From Rufibacter glacialis (GTDB lineage Bacteria > Bacteroidota > Bacteroidia > Cytophagales > Hymenobacteraceae), in contig NZ_VKKZ01000020.1 in NCBI RefSeq assembly GCF_008271745.1, positions 124,001-188,000 of the forward strand: DNA of 64,000 bases. The letters are read 5' to 3'. Shown here piece by piece: positions 42,405-51,325 of this stretch. Every line of letters starts with the position of its first letter. Position 1 is the first letter of the stretch. The notes below the pieces were generated by a model. It was not told the origin of the DNA. It did no database searches and saw only the letters and a program-made list of their open reading frames with translations. The translations under genes were made by a program, and so were the position numbers.

Positions 42405-43772
42405 TCAGCTGTTTTCTAAAGGAATCGTGAAGACAAATTCGGCAAACTCGCCTTCCTCAGAGCTGACCTTCATTTCGCCGTTATGGCCTTTGGTGATGAT
42501 CTCATAGCTCAAGGAAAGGCCTAAGCCTGTTCCCTCACCAGTGGGTTTGGTGGTGAAGAAAGGCTGGTAGATCTTATCCAGAACCTGTTGCGGAACCCCC
42601 ACCCCATTGTCTTTAACGGCGATCTCAATATGGTCCTCGGTTTTTTTGGTTCGCACCTGCACCATGGGTTCAAACGACCCGTTCAGGTTCTTCTTTTTTT
42701 GGGCCACCGAGTAAAAAGCGTTGTTGAACATATTAAGGAACACCCGCCCAATGTCTTGCTGAATGACGGGCACCTGCCCCACGGCCGGGTCAAATTCGGT
42801 TTGCAGGGAGGCGTTAAAGCTTTTGTCTTTGGCCCTTAGCCCGTGGTAGGAAAGCCGCAGGTATTCATCTGCCAGGGCGTTGAGGTCAGTGGGTTCTTTT
42901 TGCCCGGTGCTGGCGCGGGAATGCTGCAGCATGCCTTTCACAATGGAGTCGGCCCGTTTGCCATGGTGGGTGATCTTCTCCAGGTTCTGGGACAAGTCTT
43001 GGAGAATCTCGGTCGCATGCTCCTGCTCTTCTGGCGGAAGGTGCTGCAAAGGACCCTCTTTTAACTCCTCCAGCAACTCTATGCTCACCTCTGAGAAATT
43101 GTTCACGAAGTTGAGCGGGTTCTGAATCTCATGGGCGATACCGGCGGTAAGTTCCCCCAATGAGGCCAGTTTTTCCTGCTGGATCAGTTGGGTTTGGGTA
43201 GCCTGTAGTTCTTTGATGGTTTTCTTCAGTTCCTCTTTCTGCACAATGAGCTCCGCGGTGCGGGAGGCCACAATGATTTCCAGCTCCGTTTTCTTAATGG
43301 AGATGAATTTCTTCTGTTCTTCCTCATACAGGCGTTTCTGGCGCTCTTTTTCCAGTTCCTTCTGGCCTTTGCGGTAGCTGGCCCAGGAGGCGAAAATATA
43401 CACGAAGGCGGCTATCATGGCCATCCCGAAGTAATTGTCCCATTCCCCGTAAAACTCCCGGGCAAAAAGCTGCACCAAGATGGAAACCGCAATCACTGAG
43501 GCATAGGGGAAAAAAGCCTGCAACACCGGGAAGGTGGGCTTGAAGTCGGGGTTCTTGGTGAAGAAGGCCAGCAGAGCGATCAGGTAAATAGCGCCCATCA
43601 CATCGGCCATGCCATCCTGGAAAAGGGTGGTAGCCACCAGAAAAACCCCCACCGTTGCCCAGCTGGCCTTGTTCAAAATGGTTTCCCAACCAGGCGCCAG
43701 GGAGGTTCCTTTCACGAACCTGAGCAAATGCCGTAAAAGCAGGAAAGCGGCGATGAAGGAAAAGACATGCAT
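42405..43772 (-). CDS. Membrane sensor histidine kinase
   Basis: 455 residues. About five hydrophobic segments in the first 135 residues, a coiled-coil (140-200), then the HisKA helix with His214 (GIAHEIQNPLNFVNNF) and the ATPase domain (MFNNAFYSVAQ, VKDNGVGVP, GTGLGLSLSYEI). No recognised ligand domain; the sensor may be the membrane part itself. The downstream receiver and cyclase genes follow closely, so a three-gene phosphorelay leading to cAMP is likely. Confidence 0.93.
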   Translation of the reverse strand: MHVFSFIAAFLLLRHLLRFVKGTSLAPGWETILNKASWATVGVFLVATTLFQDGMADVMGAIYLIALLAFFTKNPDFKPTFPVLQAFFPYASVIAVSILVQLFAREFYGEWDNYFGMAMIAAFVYIFASWASYRKGQKELEKERQKRLYEEEQKKFISIKKTELEIIVASRTAELIVQKEELKKTIKELQATQTQLIQQEKLASLGELTAGIAHEIQNPLNFVNNFSEVSIELLEELKEGPLQHLPPEEQEHATEILQDLSQNLEKITHHGKRADSIVKGMLQHSRASTGQKEPTDLNALADEYLRLSYHGLRAKDKSFNASLQTEFDPAVGQVPVIQQDIGRVFLNMFNNAFYSVAQKKKNLNGSFEPMVQVRTKKTEDHIEIAVKDNGVGVPQQVLDKIYQPFFTTKPTGEGTGLGLSLSYEIITKGHNGEMKVSSEEGEFAEFVFTIPLENS

Positions 43773-44560
43773 GGGCCAAAACAGGTTTATCTGGTCTTAC
43801 AGGACAACACACAGAACGAAAGCAGACGGAAGCGCACTCTTTTGTCCCAAACCTGAGGCGGCAATAGCCTCATTGCATTGGAAGAAAAGAAAAAAGAATG
43901 TTAAAAGCAGGTTCTTTTTCATCAGAGAAAAATAGAGGTGATCAAGCTGACCTTCTTCCTTGGCACCTTTCCCATTCTATAGAATAGGGAAATTCAGGTA
44001 AGTAAATTCGCTGGCTGGGGTACCAAGCTTTGTAGCTCCTGAGCAAACCGTTCCTTATCAGTTAGACTTCTGCCGAGTGTTGCTTTTAGGAGACCCTTTA
44101 TCCTTTCAATTGATGACCTAAACTTTACTAAATTTCACCTACTTCCTTAAAACCACTCATCCCGCAGCGCTTGTAGAAGAACTTGCCTTTTATTAGAAAG
44201 GGTCTTTCAGCAGGATGACTTCCCTTCTCTTGGGGTTTGCCATTGGGGGAGGCCGGGTATGCCTATTATTTTTTTCCTTTTAACCACGTTCGTGAGATGT
44301 ATTGAAAATGTAACAAAAAATATTCAATTTATTTAATGTTATAAAGTAAAATATTTCGTTTCCCCTCTGTATTAAATAGCGATATAACCAAGCAGGTTAC
44401 AGCCCTGTGATTCCACTGTCCATCTTGTTTTTGGACCCATTTTTCAAAAGGAAGGTTAAATGAGGAAACTTTACTTTTAGGTTTTGTTACAGAAAACTAC
44501 CCAGAAACTAAAATCAGCCTCTTTAGTACAAAGACCAAGACGTAAAAAGCACCTTTCTAC
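43773..44560. other. 788-bp divergent gap between the kinase and Moco operons
   Basis: No gene or recognised riboswitch. A near-perfect palindrome around ATTCTATAGAAT lies at 43968-43992. The part next to xdhC is AT-rich; a TACTTTTA (about 44472-44479) is one base from the -7 consensus. Confidence 0.5.
43968..43992. promoter_or_regulatory. 25-base palindrome, possible operator
   Basis: TTTCCC, perfect ATTCTATAGAAT, one extra A, then GGGAAA. Symmetry suggests a dimeric regulator site, but the partner is unknown. Confidence 0.4.
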
Positions 44561-45703
44561 ATGAAGGAATTACAAGACATTGTCGCGGCCTACCAGCGCC
44601 ACCAAAACCTGGGGCAGAAAACCGCCCTGGCCACGGTAGTGCACGTGGAAGGGTCTTCTTACCGCAGGCCCGGGGCCCGCATGTTGGTGGCTGAAACCGG
44701 GGAGTTGACTGGGGCCATCAGCGGGGGCTGCCTGGAGGGTGATGCCCTGCGCAAAGCCCGTTTGGCCATGAGCCAGGGAAAACCCGCTTTGGTCACCTAT
44801 GATACCATGGATGAGGAGGATGCCACCTTGGGGGTTGGCCTGGGGTGCAACGGCATTATCCATATCCTGATAGAACCTATTCTCCCTGGTTCCGAGAATC
44901 ACCCGCTGATGTTTCTGCAGATGGTAACTTCTAAACGGGAGGCGGCCGTGCTAGTGACGTTCTTTTCTCTGGAAGACCGCCAGGCGGAGCAACCAGGTTC
45001 CACCATCCTTTACCTAGGGAAGGAATGGTTCTTTAGCCAACCCGTACCGGAAGAAGTGTGGCTACGGGTGCAACAAGACGCGCCTCAAGCCCTTCGCCAA
45101 CGGACTTCCCTCCTTACTTCCTACTCTTTAGCGGGCGCTTCACTTTCCGCTTTTGTAGAGGTGCTGCAACCGGGTCCCTCCCTGGTGATCTGCGGGGCGG
45201 GCAATGACGTGATGCCCTTGGTGAACATGGCGGCTCTGCTGGGTTGGCCCACCACGGTATTTGACGGAAGGGCCAATTATGCCATCGCAGAACGGTTTCC
45301 AAAGGCTACTAAGGTGTTGGTGGCCAAGCCAGAGCACGTGTTGGAACAGGTACCCCTTGAGGAGCAGACGGTATTTCTGTTGCTCACCCACAACTACAAC
45401 TATGACCTGGCCATGCTTCGGCAACTGCTGCCTCTTCCCGTGCCATACATAGGCGTACTGGGCCCTAAAAAGAAATTGAACCGCCTATTACAGGAACTGC
45501 AGGAGGAAGGAATGTCTCTTCCCGAAGAACAGTTGCAGCGGGTGTATGGACCCACAGGTTTAGACTTGGGCGCTGAGACCGCCGAAGAAATCGCGCTTTC
45601 CATTCTGGCGGAAATAAAGACCGTCTTCAGCCACGGCACCGGAGGATCTTTGCGGGAGAAAAAGCAGCCCATTCATTCCTCCACCCAACCGGCGGAGGCG
45701 TAA
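44561..45703 (+). CDS. xdhC: XdhC-family molybdenum-cofactor insertion protein
   Basis: Proteins of this family bind molybdenum cofactor and help insert it into xanthine dehydrogenase-type enzymes. N-terminal XdhC/CoxI segment: TVVHVEGSSYRRPGARM and GAISGGCLEGD. The C-terminal Rossmann domain has LVICGAGNDVMPLVNMAALL. 380 residues. First gene of the Moco cluster, 21 bases before mocA. No xanthine dehydrogenase is in the window, so its client is elsewhere. Confidence 0.92.
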   Translation: MKELQDIVAAYQRHQNLGQKTALATVVHVEGSSYRRPGARMLVAETGELTGAISGGCLEGDALRKARLAMSQGKPALVTYDTMDEEDATLGVGLGCNGIIHILIEPILPGSENHPLMFLQMVTSKREAAVLVTFFSLEDRQAEQPGSTILYLGKEWFFSQPVPEEVWLRVQQDAPQALRQRTSLLTSYSLAGASLSAFVEVLQPGPSLVICGAGNDVMPLVNMAALLGWPTTVFDGRANYAIAERFPKATKVLVAKPEHVLEQVPLEEQTVFLLLTHNYNYDLAMLRQLLPLPVPYIGVLGPKKKLNRLLQELQEEGMSLPEEQLQRVYGPTGLDLGAETAEEIALSILAEIKTVFSHGTGGSLREKKQPIHSSTQPAEA

Positions 45704-45724
45704 ACTTCCTTTTCGTAACTTGTC

Positions 45725-46321
45725 ATGGTAGGAATCATCATCTTAGCAGCCGGTGCCTCTTCCCGTCTGGGACAGGCCAAGCAACTGCTATGTTTTCAAG
45801 GCAAAACCTTGCTGCACCGGACCATACAAGCGGCTCTTGATTCCCATTTAGGACCTGTTTTGGTAGTTTTAGGCGCCAACGCAGACACGATCCTGGACCA
45901 AGGCATTTCCCCGGAAATCCAACAGGTGCACAATCCTCAATGGGAAGAAGGCATGGCCTCCTCCATACGGGCGGGCATTGCTTCTCTGCAACAACAGCAC
46001 CCAACCACCACAGGGGCCTTGCTCCTGCTCTGCGACCAACCCTTCGTTTCACCTTGGCTCCTCCAGCAGATGGTTCAGGAAAAAAAGGAGCGCCAAAAAC
46101 GGATAGTGGCCTGCGCCTACCAAGACACCCTTGGGGCTCCTGTTTTGTTTGACCGCAGCCTCTTTGCCAGCCTGCTCCTGCTTAAGGGCCAGGAAGGCGC
46201 CAAGAAGTTACTTTCCCTCTACCCTGCAGAGACAACCTCTATCGCCTTTCCTCAGGGAGGTATTGACATTGACACCCAGGCAGACTATGCCGCCCTGATG
46301 AGCCAGGATAACCCCTCCTGA
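45725..46321 (+). CDS. mocA: MobA-like nucleotidyltransferase, MocA-type
   Basis: Predicted CTP:molybdopterin cytidylyltransferase that would finish MCD cofactor for xanthine dehydrogenase-type enzymes. The nucleotide-binding loop is IILAAGASSRLGQAKQLL; LLLCDQPFVS is the metal-Asp segment. 198 residues. Position next to xdhC supports MocA over MobA, but GTP use cannot be excluded; a second MobA-like gene is at 48869. Confidence 0.85.
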   Translation: MVGIIILAAGASSRLGQAKQLLCFQGKTLLHRTIQAALDSHLGPVLVVLGANADTILDQGISPEIQQVHNPQWEEGMASSIRAGIASLQQQHPTTTGALLLLCDQPFVSPWLLQQMVQEKKERQKRIVACAYQDTLGAPVLFDRSLFASLLLLKGQEGAKKLLSLYPAETTSIAFPQGGIDIDTQADYAALMSQDNPS

Positions 46322-46505
46322 ACTTCTTGTTTTAGAGAAGTGGGGCTACTGAGGGAATAAGGCCAGTACCATTTTCTTTCCTCTAAAAAAGATAAACCTG
46401 GGTTCTTTTAAACATTTGCGGTTTGCGGGCGTTTTGGCATAAACAGCCCAAATACCGGTTAAAAAGAATTCCTGTCTTGTCCTACCTTAAAAAGAGCGGT
46501 AGATT

Positions 46506-46513
46506 TAACTTTG
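46506..46513 (+). promoter_or_regulatory. -7 element before moaD
   Basis: TAACTTTG, full match to TAnnTTTG, 50 bases before the moaD ATG. Suggests that moaD onward has its own promoter, separate from xdhC-mocA. Confidence 0.5.
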
Positions 46514-46562
46514 GTTTTGGCTTGGTTCACCAGCTTCACCGTAAAAGAAAGAAAACAACCCT

Positions 46563-46802
46563 ATGGAAATACTGCTGTTCGGGATAACAAGGGAAATAGT
46601 GGGCCGCAATTCGCTGGAAGTGCCTTCAAAAGAAACCATTCAAACGGTAGGACAATTGAAGGCTTGGTTGGGCGCGCAATACCCGGCCCTGAATAAGCTG
46701 AGCTCGCTGGCGGTGGCCGTAGACAGTGAATACGCCCATGATCATCAAACTTTGTCCCCTGGTCAGGAAGTGGCCCTTATTCCCCCGGTGAGCGGGGGCT
46801 GA
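46563..46802 (+). CDS. moaD: Molybdopterin synthase small subunit
   Basis: 79-residue ubiquitin-like sulfur carrier with the essential C-terminal Gly-Gly (PPVSGG). It receives sulfur as a thiocarboxylate after adenylation by MoeB and gives it to precursor Z in the MoaE complex. Its stop is one base before the moaE start, so the subunits are made together. Confidence 0.96.
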   Translation: MEILLFGITREIVGRNSLEVPSKETIQTVGQLKAWLGAQYPALNKLSSLAVAVDSEYAHDHQTLSPGQEVALIPPVSGG

Positions 46803-46803
46803 T

Positions 46804-47223
46804 ATGGAACGCATGCTGATAAAGATTGTAGAAGACATAGACCTTCAGGAAGCTTACCAATTCCTTCTCTCCCCTAAAGCGGGCGGGATTGATTTATTTG
46901 TGGGCACCGTGCGGGACCATGCGCAGGGCAAGGAAGTGGTAAAACTGGTGTTTGAAGCCTATGCTCCCATGGCCCTGAAGGAAATGGAAAAGCTGGCCGC
47001 CGCCGCGCAGCAACAATGGCCTATTGAAAAGCTGGTGATGCTGCACGCCGTGGGCGAGAAACTGGTAGGGGAACCGGTTGTGTTGATTGGGGTGGCCTCG
47101 GCCCACCGCGATGCCGCGTTCACGGCCTGTCGGTTTCTCATTGACGAACTGAAGAAAACCGTGCCTATCTGGAAGAAAGAATTTTACCAAGACAACAGCG
47201 TATGGGTCAACGCCCACCCTTAA
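46804..47223 (+). CDS. moaE: Molybdopterin synthase large subunit
   Basis: 139 residues. Catalytic subunit that converts precursor Z (cPMP) to molybdopterin using MoaD thiocarboxylate. Family segments GGIDLFVGTVRDHAQGK, FEAYAPMALKEME, HAVGEKLVGEPVV, and the Lys-bearing PIWKKEFYQD. Moderately short but complete. Confidence 0.96.
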   Translation: MERMLIKIVEDIDLQEAYQFLLSPKAGGIDLFVGTVRDHAQGKEVVKLVFEAYAPMALKEMEKLAAAAQQQWPIEKLVMLHAVGEKLVGEPVVLIGVASAHRDAAFTACRFLIDELKKTVPIWKKEFYQDNSVWVNAHP

Positions 47224-47231
47224 TCTCCTCC

Positions 47232-48224
47232 ATGAGCCAACCCATCTTGCTTGATTCCCACGGCCGGCAACTCACGTACCTGCGCCTTTCGGTCACCGAC
47301 CGGTGCAACTTCCGGTGCTACTACTGCATGCCAGAGGAAGGAATGGATTTTGCCGCCCGCCAGGAACTGCTCTCCTTTGAGGAAATGCTCCAACTGGCCA
47401 CGGTATTCTGCCGCCTGGGCGTGAACAAAATACGGATCACGGGCGGCGAGCCGTTCGTGCGCGCCGGCATAACTCCCTTTCTTCGGAAATTAAGCGAGGT
47501 ACCAGGCCTGCAGGAGATCACCGTCACCAGCAACGGTTCCCTGTCCCAGAAACAGATCCTGGCCCTCCAGGAAATCGGCATCCGGAAGATCAATATCAGC
47601 CTTGACTCGCTGGACCGGCAACGCTTCTTCCAGATCACCCGCCGCGACACTTTTGATACCGTTTTCGGCTCTATCCAGCAGTTACTGACGGCTGGGTTTG
47701 AAGTAAAGCTTAATTGCGTGGTGGCGGAGAACAAGAACACCCAAGACCTTATCCCCTTTGTGGAACTGACCAAAACCTATCCATTGACGGTGCGGTTTCT
47801 GGAGGAGATGCCCTTCAACGGCAGCAACTCTTTTCAGGTACCACAATGGAGTTACCGGGAGATATACGCGCACATTTCGGCCCATTATCCGCTCCTGCAA
47901 AAGCTGGAAAGCGAGCCTTCCTCCACTTCCGTTAATTACCGGGTGCCGGGGTACGCAGGGTCTTTCGGGATTATCCCTTCGTTCAGCCGGACCTTCTGTG
48001 GCACCTGCAACCGCATCAGATTAGGGGCCACGGGCGAGTTGCGCACCTGCCTGTATGGCCCACCCGCCACCAACCTGCGCGACTTTTTACGCCAGGGCGC
48101 TTCATCCGCCCTGCTGGAAGAGGAAATTCTAAGGGCAGTGAGCAAACGGGAGAAAGACGGCTTCGCCGCGGAGGCCAGCCATGGGACTGCAGTCCATGAA
48201 TCCATGTCGGTATTAGGGGGATAG
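47232..48224 (+). CDS. moaA: GTP 3',8-cyclase (radical SAM)
   Basis: First step of Moco synthesis: rearranges GTP with MoaC to cPMP. N-terminal radical SAM cluster CNFRCYYCMP, and a second 4Fe-4S site in FCGTCNRIRLGATGELRTCL. The C-terminus ends in Gly-Gly, as in active MoaA. ATG 47232, eight bases past moaE; the longer frame overlaps moaE and is rejected. 330 residues. Confidence 0.97.
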   Translation: MSQPILLDSHGRQLTYLRLSVTDRCNFRCYYCMPEEGMDFAARQELLSFEEMLQLATVFCRLGVNKIRITGGEPFVRAGITPFLRKLSEVPGLQEITVTSNGSLSQKQILALQEIGIRKINISLDSLDRQRFFQITRRDTFDTVFGSIQQLLTAGFEVKLNCVVAENKNTQDLIPFVELTKTYPLTVRFLEEMPFNGSNSFQVPQWSYREIYAHISAHYPLLQKLESEPSSTSVNYRVPGYAGSFGIIPSFSRTFCGTCNRIRLGATGELRTCLYGPPATNLRDFLRQGASSALLEEEILRAVSKREKDGFAAEASHGTAVHESMSVLGG

Positions 48225-48402
48225 GCAGGAAAATAAGGTCAGCTGGTAGAAACGCTTTCAGGCCTTTTCAGTGAAAACGGGGCAAAAACAAGCTTCGTAT
48301 TTTACGATTTCCCTTGCTTCCTTTTCTGCCTGAAAATGAAAATCCTGTTTTGAAGCTATTTCTCTAAAACAGGCCATAAATCACATTACAGTAGTTTGTT
48401 AT

Positions 48403-48882
48403 ATGACCGCACTTTCCCATATAGATGAACAAGGGTTGCCCTCTATGGTAGATGTATCCTCCAAGAAGGTTACCACCCGAACGGCCCTGGCTGAAGCAAC
48501 GGTTGTGTTTCCAGCCGCTGTCTTTGAGCAACTGGCGGGGCAGCATTTCCTTACCAAGAAAGGCGCTGTGTTCCAGACCGCGATTATTGCTGGCGTGATG
48601 GCCGCGAAGAAAACCTCAGACATTATTCCCTTGTGCCATCCGTTGGCCCTCTCTACCTGCCAGATAGACATAGCCCCTACCCAGGAATCTTCGCTGAAGG
48701 TGACGTGCCTGGTGCGGTGCGAAGGGAAGACCGGCGTGGAGATGGAGGCCTTGACCGGCGCGAGTGCGGCGGCGCTCTGCATCTATGACATGTGCAAGGC
48801 CCTGACCCATGACATCACGATCCAAGAGGTGAAACTGCTGCAGAAAACCGGTGGCAAATCAGACGTCCATGCCGGCAGATAA
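48403..48882 (+). CDS. moaC: Cyclic pyranopterin monophosphate synthase
   Basis: Converts 3',8-cH2GTP to cPMP. 159 residues. Marks: MVDVSSKKVTTRTALAEA, SDIIPLCHPLALS, and the active-site KTGGKSD near the C-terminus, all at usual positions. It lies 178 bases past moaA, in a gap with two copies of the dispersed motif, and overlaps mobA by 14 bases. Confidence 0.97.
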   Translation: MTALSHIDEQGLPSMVDVSSKKVTTRTALAEATVVFPAAVFEQLAGQHFLTKKGAVFQTAIIAGVMAAKKTSDIIPLCHPLALSTCQIDIAPTQESSLKVTCLVRCEGKTGVEMEALTGASAAALCIYDMCKALTHDITIQEVKLLQKTGGKSDVHAGR

Positions 48883-49471
48883 AGAACTTTATGGGTTGGT
48901 GTTGAGCGGCGGGCAAAGCTCCCGCATGGGCCAGGACAAAGGGCTATTAAGGTACCACGGAGTACCCCAGCGGGAGTACCTCTACCAACTCCTGCAAATG
49001 GTCTGCGACCGGGTATTCCTGAGCTTGCGGCCAGGCCAGGAGGAAGGCCTGACTAGCGGTGTAAACTTCCTGCTGGACAATCACGACGTCCGTGGACCAT
49101 TGAACGGTATTTTGAGTGCCCTGCACCAGCACCCACAAAAGGCTTGGCTCGTGGTGGCCTGTGATTTACCGCTGGTTTCTGAAAAAACGCTGCAAAAACT
49201 GGTAGCAGAAAGAGACAATACCAAAATAGCCACTGCCTATGCCGCCGCGGGTTCGCCCCTGCCAGAGCCTCTGTTGGCAATATGGGAACCGGCCGCCTAT
49301 GCTCCTGCCCTGGCCTTTTCCGACACAGGCAAAACTTGTCCGCGCAAGTTCCTGCTCCAGGAAGACATCAAATTGATTCATCCGGATTCGGACGAGGAAC
49401 TGTTCAACGCCAACCACCCCGAGGAATTTGCTTTTATCACCCAGAAACTGAGCCATGGAAAACCGTTATAG
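48869..49471 (+). CDS. mobA: Molybdenum cofactor guanylyltransferase
   Basis: Predicted to attach GMP to Mo-molybdopterin. Loop LVLSGGQSSRMGQDKGLL, the VACDLPLVS metal-Asp segment, and the ENxx-type NANHPEEF end are family marks. 200 residues from ATG 48869, which overlaps moaC by 14 bases; a GTG at 48851 is possible. It overlaps moeB by 17 bases. Together with mocA this gives two nucleotidyltransferases in one cluster. Confidence 0.9.
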   Translation: MPADKELYGLVLSGGQSSRMGQDKGLLRYHGVPQREYLYQLLQMVCDRVFLSLRPGQEEGLTSGVNFLLDNHDVRGPLNGILSALHQHPQKAWLVVACDLPLVSEKTLQKLVAERDNTKIATAYAAAGSPLPEPLLAIWEPAAYAPALAFSDTGKTCPRKFLLQEDIKLIHPDSDEELFNANHPEEFAFITQKLSHGKPL

Positions 49472-50543
49472 CCGCCAATTGCAGCTGCCGGGCTTCGGGC
49501 CAGAGGCGCAGCAGAAACTAGAGAAAGCCAAGGTGCTGGTTATTGGGGCCGGAGGCTTGGGGGTTCCGGTACTGCAATATTTGGCCGGCATGGGCGTGGG
49601 TACCCTGGGTCTGGTAGACGGGGACCACATCAGCCTGAGCAACCTGCACCGGCAGGTGCTGTACAGCACGGCGGAGGTAGGTCAGTTGAAGGTGGAGGTG
49701 GCTGCGCGCAAACTACGCCAGTTGAACCCTGACATCCGCCTGGTTCCGTACTCCTTTCACCTCAACCCAGAAAACGCCCTTCCCACCCTGGCAGATTATG
49801 ACCTGGTCATTGATGCCACTGATAATTTTGAGGCCCGTTACCTCATCAATGACGCCTGTGTCTTGTTGGGCAAGCCCTTTGTGTACGGTGCCTTACACCA
49901 GTTTGAAGGACAGGTAAGCGTCTTTAACTTTAACGGAGGCCCTACCTACCGCTGCCTCTACCCTACGCCGCCCTCGGCCGCCGAGATCCCCGATTGCAAT
50001 ACGGCAGGGGTGTTAGGCGTGGTGCCAGGTTTGATTGGCCTGCAACAAGCCCTGGAAGCGGTGAAGGTGCTCACGGGAGTGGGAAAAACCATTTCAGGTT
50101 ATCTGCTTTTGCTGGACTTCCTGAACCAGACCCAACATAAGATTAAACTGAAAGCAAATCCGGCCAACCAGCACCTACCGGGCCTGCAAAACTCTTATGC
50201 CGTAGCTGCCCCGTGCAGTACCGTTCCTGAGTTAACGGTGCAGGAAGTGCACGAATGGTTTACCCAAGGCAAGCGGTTCCTGCTGCTGGATGTGCGGGAA
50301 CAGGAGGAATATGCGCAATCGCACCTGCAGAAAGCCCTGCTCACGCCTTTGGCTGTGCTACCTACCCAAATAGACCAGTTGCCCCTGCACCTTCCCGTGG
50401 TGACCGTTTGCCAGAAAGGAGGCCGCAGCCGCAAAGCCGCCGAGTTATTGACCGATAAAGAACCTGGTATGGAAGTCTTTAGCCTTGCGGGCGGCATGGA
50501 CGAATGGCTCCGGATTTTCCCCCAGGCATACGTGGTGAAGTGA
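49455..50543 (+). CDS. moeB: MoeB/ThiF-type adenylyltransferase fused to rhodanese
   Basis: Activates the MoaD C-terminus with ATP and probably passes sulfur from its rhodanese domain. 362 residues. N-terminal E1-like fold: VLVIGAGGLGVPVLQYLAGMG, and IDATDNFEARYLIND; the catalytic-type Cys is in IPDCNTAGVLG. The rhodanese domain (last 100 residues) has VVTVCQKGGRSRKAAELL. The usual zinc CxxC pairs are altered: the first site reads TYRC and the later NPxCxxC is missing (NPANQHL). Overlaps mobA. Confidence 0.93.
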   Translation: MENRYSRQLQLPGFGPEAQQKLEKAKVLVIGAGGLGVPVLQYLAGMGVGTLGLVDGDHISLSNLHRQVLYSTAEVGQLKVEVAARKLRQLNPDIRLVPYSFHLNPENALPTLADYDLVIDATDNFEARYLINDACVLLGKPFVYGALHQFEGQVSVFNFNGGPTYRCLYPTPPSAAEIPDCNTAGVLGVVPGLIGLQQALEAVKVLTGVGKTISGYLLLLDFLNQTQHKIKLKANPANQHLPGLQNSYAVAAPCSTVPELTVQEVHEWFTQGKRFLLLDVREQEEYAQSHLQKALLTPLAVLPTQIDQLPLHLPVVTVCQKGGRSRKAAELLTDKEPGMEVFSLAGGMDEWLRIFPQAYVVK

Positions 50544-51307
50544 TGGCGGTAGACCTTCCTTTTATAGGCTTGGTGCTAGGGTTCCTGGTTATTGCCACCC
50601 TTTATTCCTCGGTAGGTTTTGGGGGCGGTTCCAGTTACCTGGCCTTGCTGGCGTTGTTTCTGCCCAATTTTTTGGAAATCAAATCCACGGCGCTGCTTTG
50701 CAACCTGGTGGTGGTGATGGGCAGCACCTACCTATTTTGCAAGGAAGGCCTTTTTGACGGACGCAAGTTTCTGCCCCTGGTGCTATGCAGCGTGCCGGCG
50801 GCCTTTCTGGGTGCCACTTTTTCGCTATCGCAACCGGTTTTCTTTGTTTGCCTAGGCCTGGTGCTGGCGTTCTCAGGGGCCTTGCTCATGCTGCAATTCT
50901 TTACCTTACCCCTGGCCCGGCAAATGACTTACGCCCCTGCCTCTAAAATCCTGAACCCTTTTCTGGGTGCCGGCGCGGGTTTTGTTTCAGGGTTGGTGGG
51001 CATTGGGGGTGGCATTCTGGTGTCGCCGGTGCTGCACTTGCTTAAGTGGGGACCTCCCAAATCCATTGCGGCCCTGGCTTCCTTTTTCATTCTGGTCAAC
51101 TCCCTGGCCGGTTTGGCCGGACAACTGGCCGGAAATAATTTCAAGGTAGACCCTGCCATTCTGTTCCCTTTGCTGCTGGCGGTGCTGGTGGGCGGACAAC
51201 TGGGAACCCGCCTCAGTTTGCACCGTATTCCGCCCCAGGCGGTGAAAGGGTTAACCGGACTTTTTGTTTTAGGCATTGGGCTCAAGCTGGTTTTCACGTA
51301 TGTTTGA
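50543..51307 (+). CDS. TSUP-family permease (TauE/SafE)
   Basis: 254 residues with about eight predicted membrane helices; the two halves begin YSSVGFGGGSSYLAL and SGLVGIGGGILVSP, the GGG repeats typical of TauE/SafE. Members move sulfite or sulfonates, but the substrate here is not known. ATG 50543 overlaps the moeB stop (TGATG); an earlier start lies inside moeB. Placement inside a Moco operon suggests a link to sulfur or molybdate chemistry. Confidence 0.9.
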   Translation: MAVDLPFIGLVLGFLVIATLYSSVGFGGGSSYLALLALFLPNFLEIKSTALLCNLVVVMGSTYLFCKEGLFDGRKFLPLVLCSVPAAFLGATFSLSQPVFFVCLGLVLAFSGALLMLQFFTLPLARQMTYAPASKILNPFLGAGAGFVSGLVGIGGGILVSPVLHLLKWGPPKSIAALASFFILVNSLAGLAGQLAGNNFKVDPAILFPLLLAVLVGGQLGTRLSLHRIPPQAVKGLTGLFVLGIGLKLVFTYV

Positions 51308-51325
51308 ATTTCCCTGTTTTACCCT

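Noticed and set aside
43773-44560. Molybdenum cofactor riboswitch before xdhC
   Set aside because: The gap was read for the expected structured leader; nothing convincing, and the part nearest the gene is AT-rich and unstructured.
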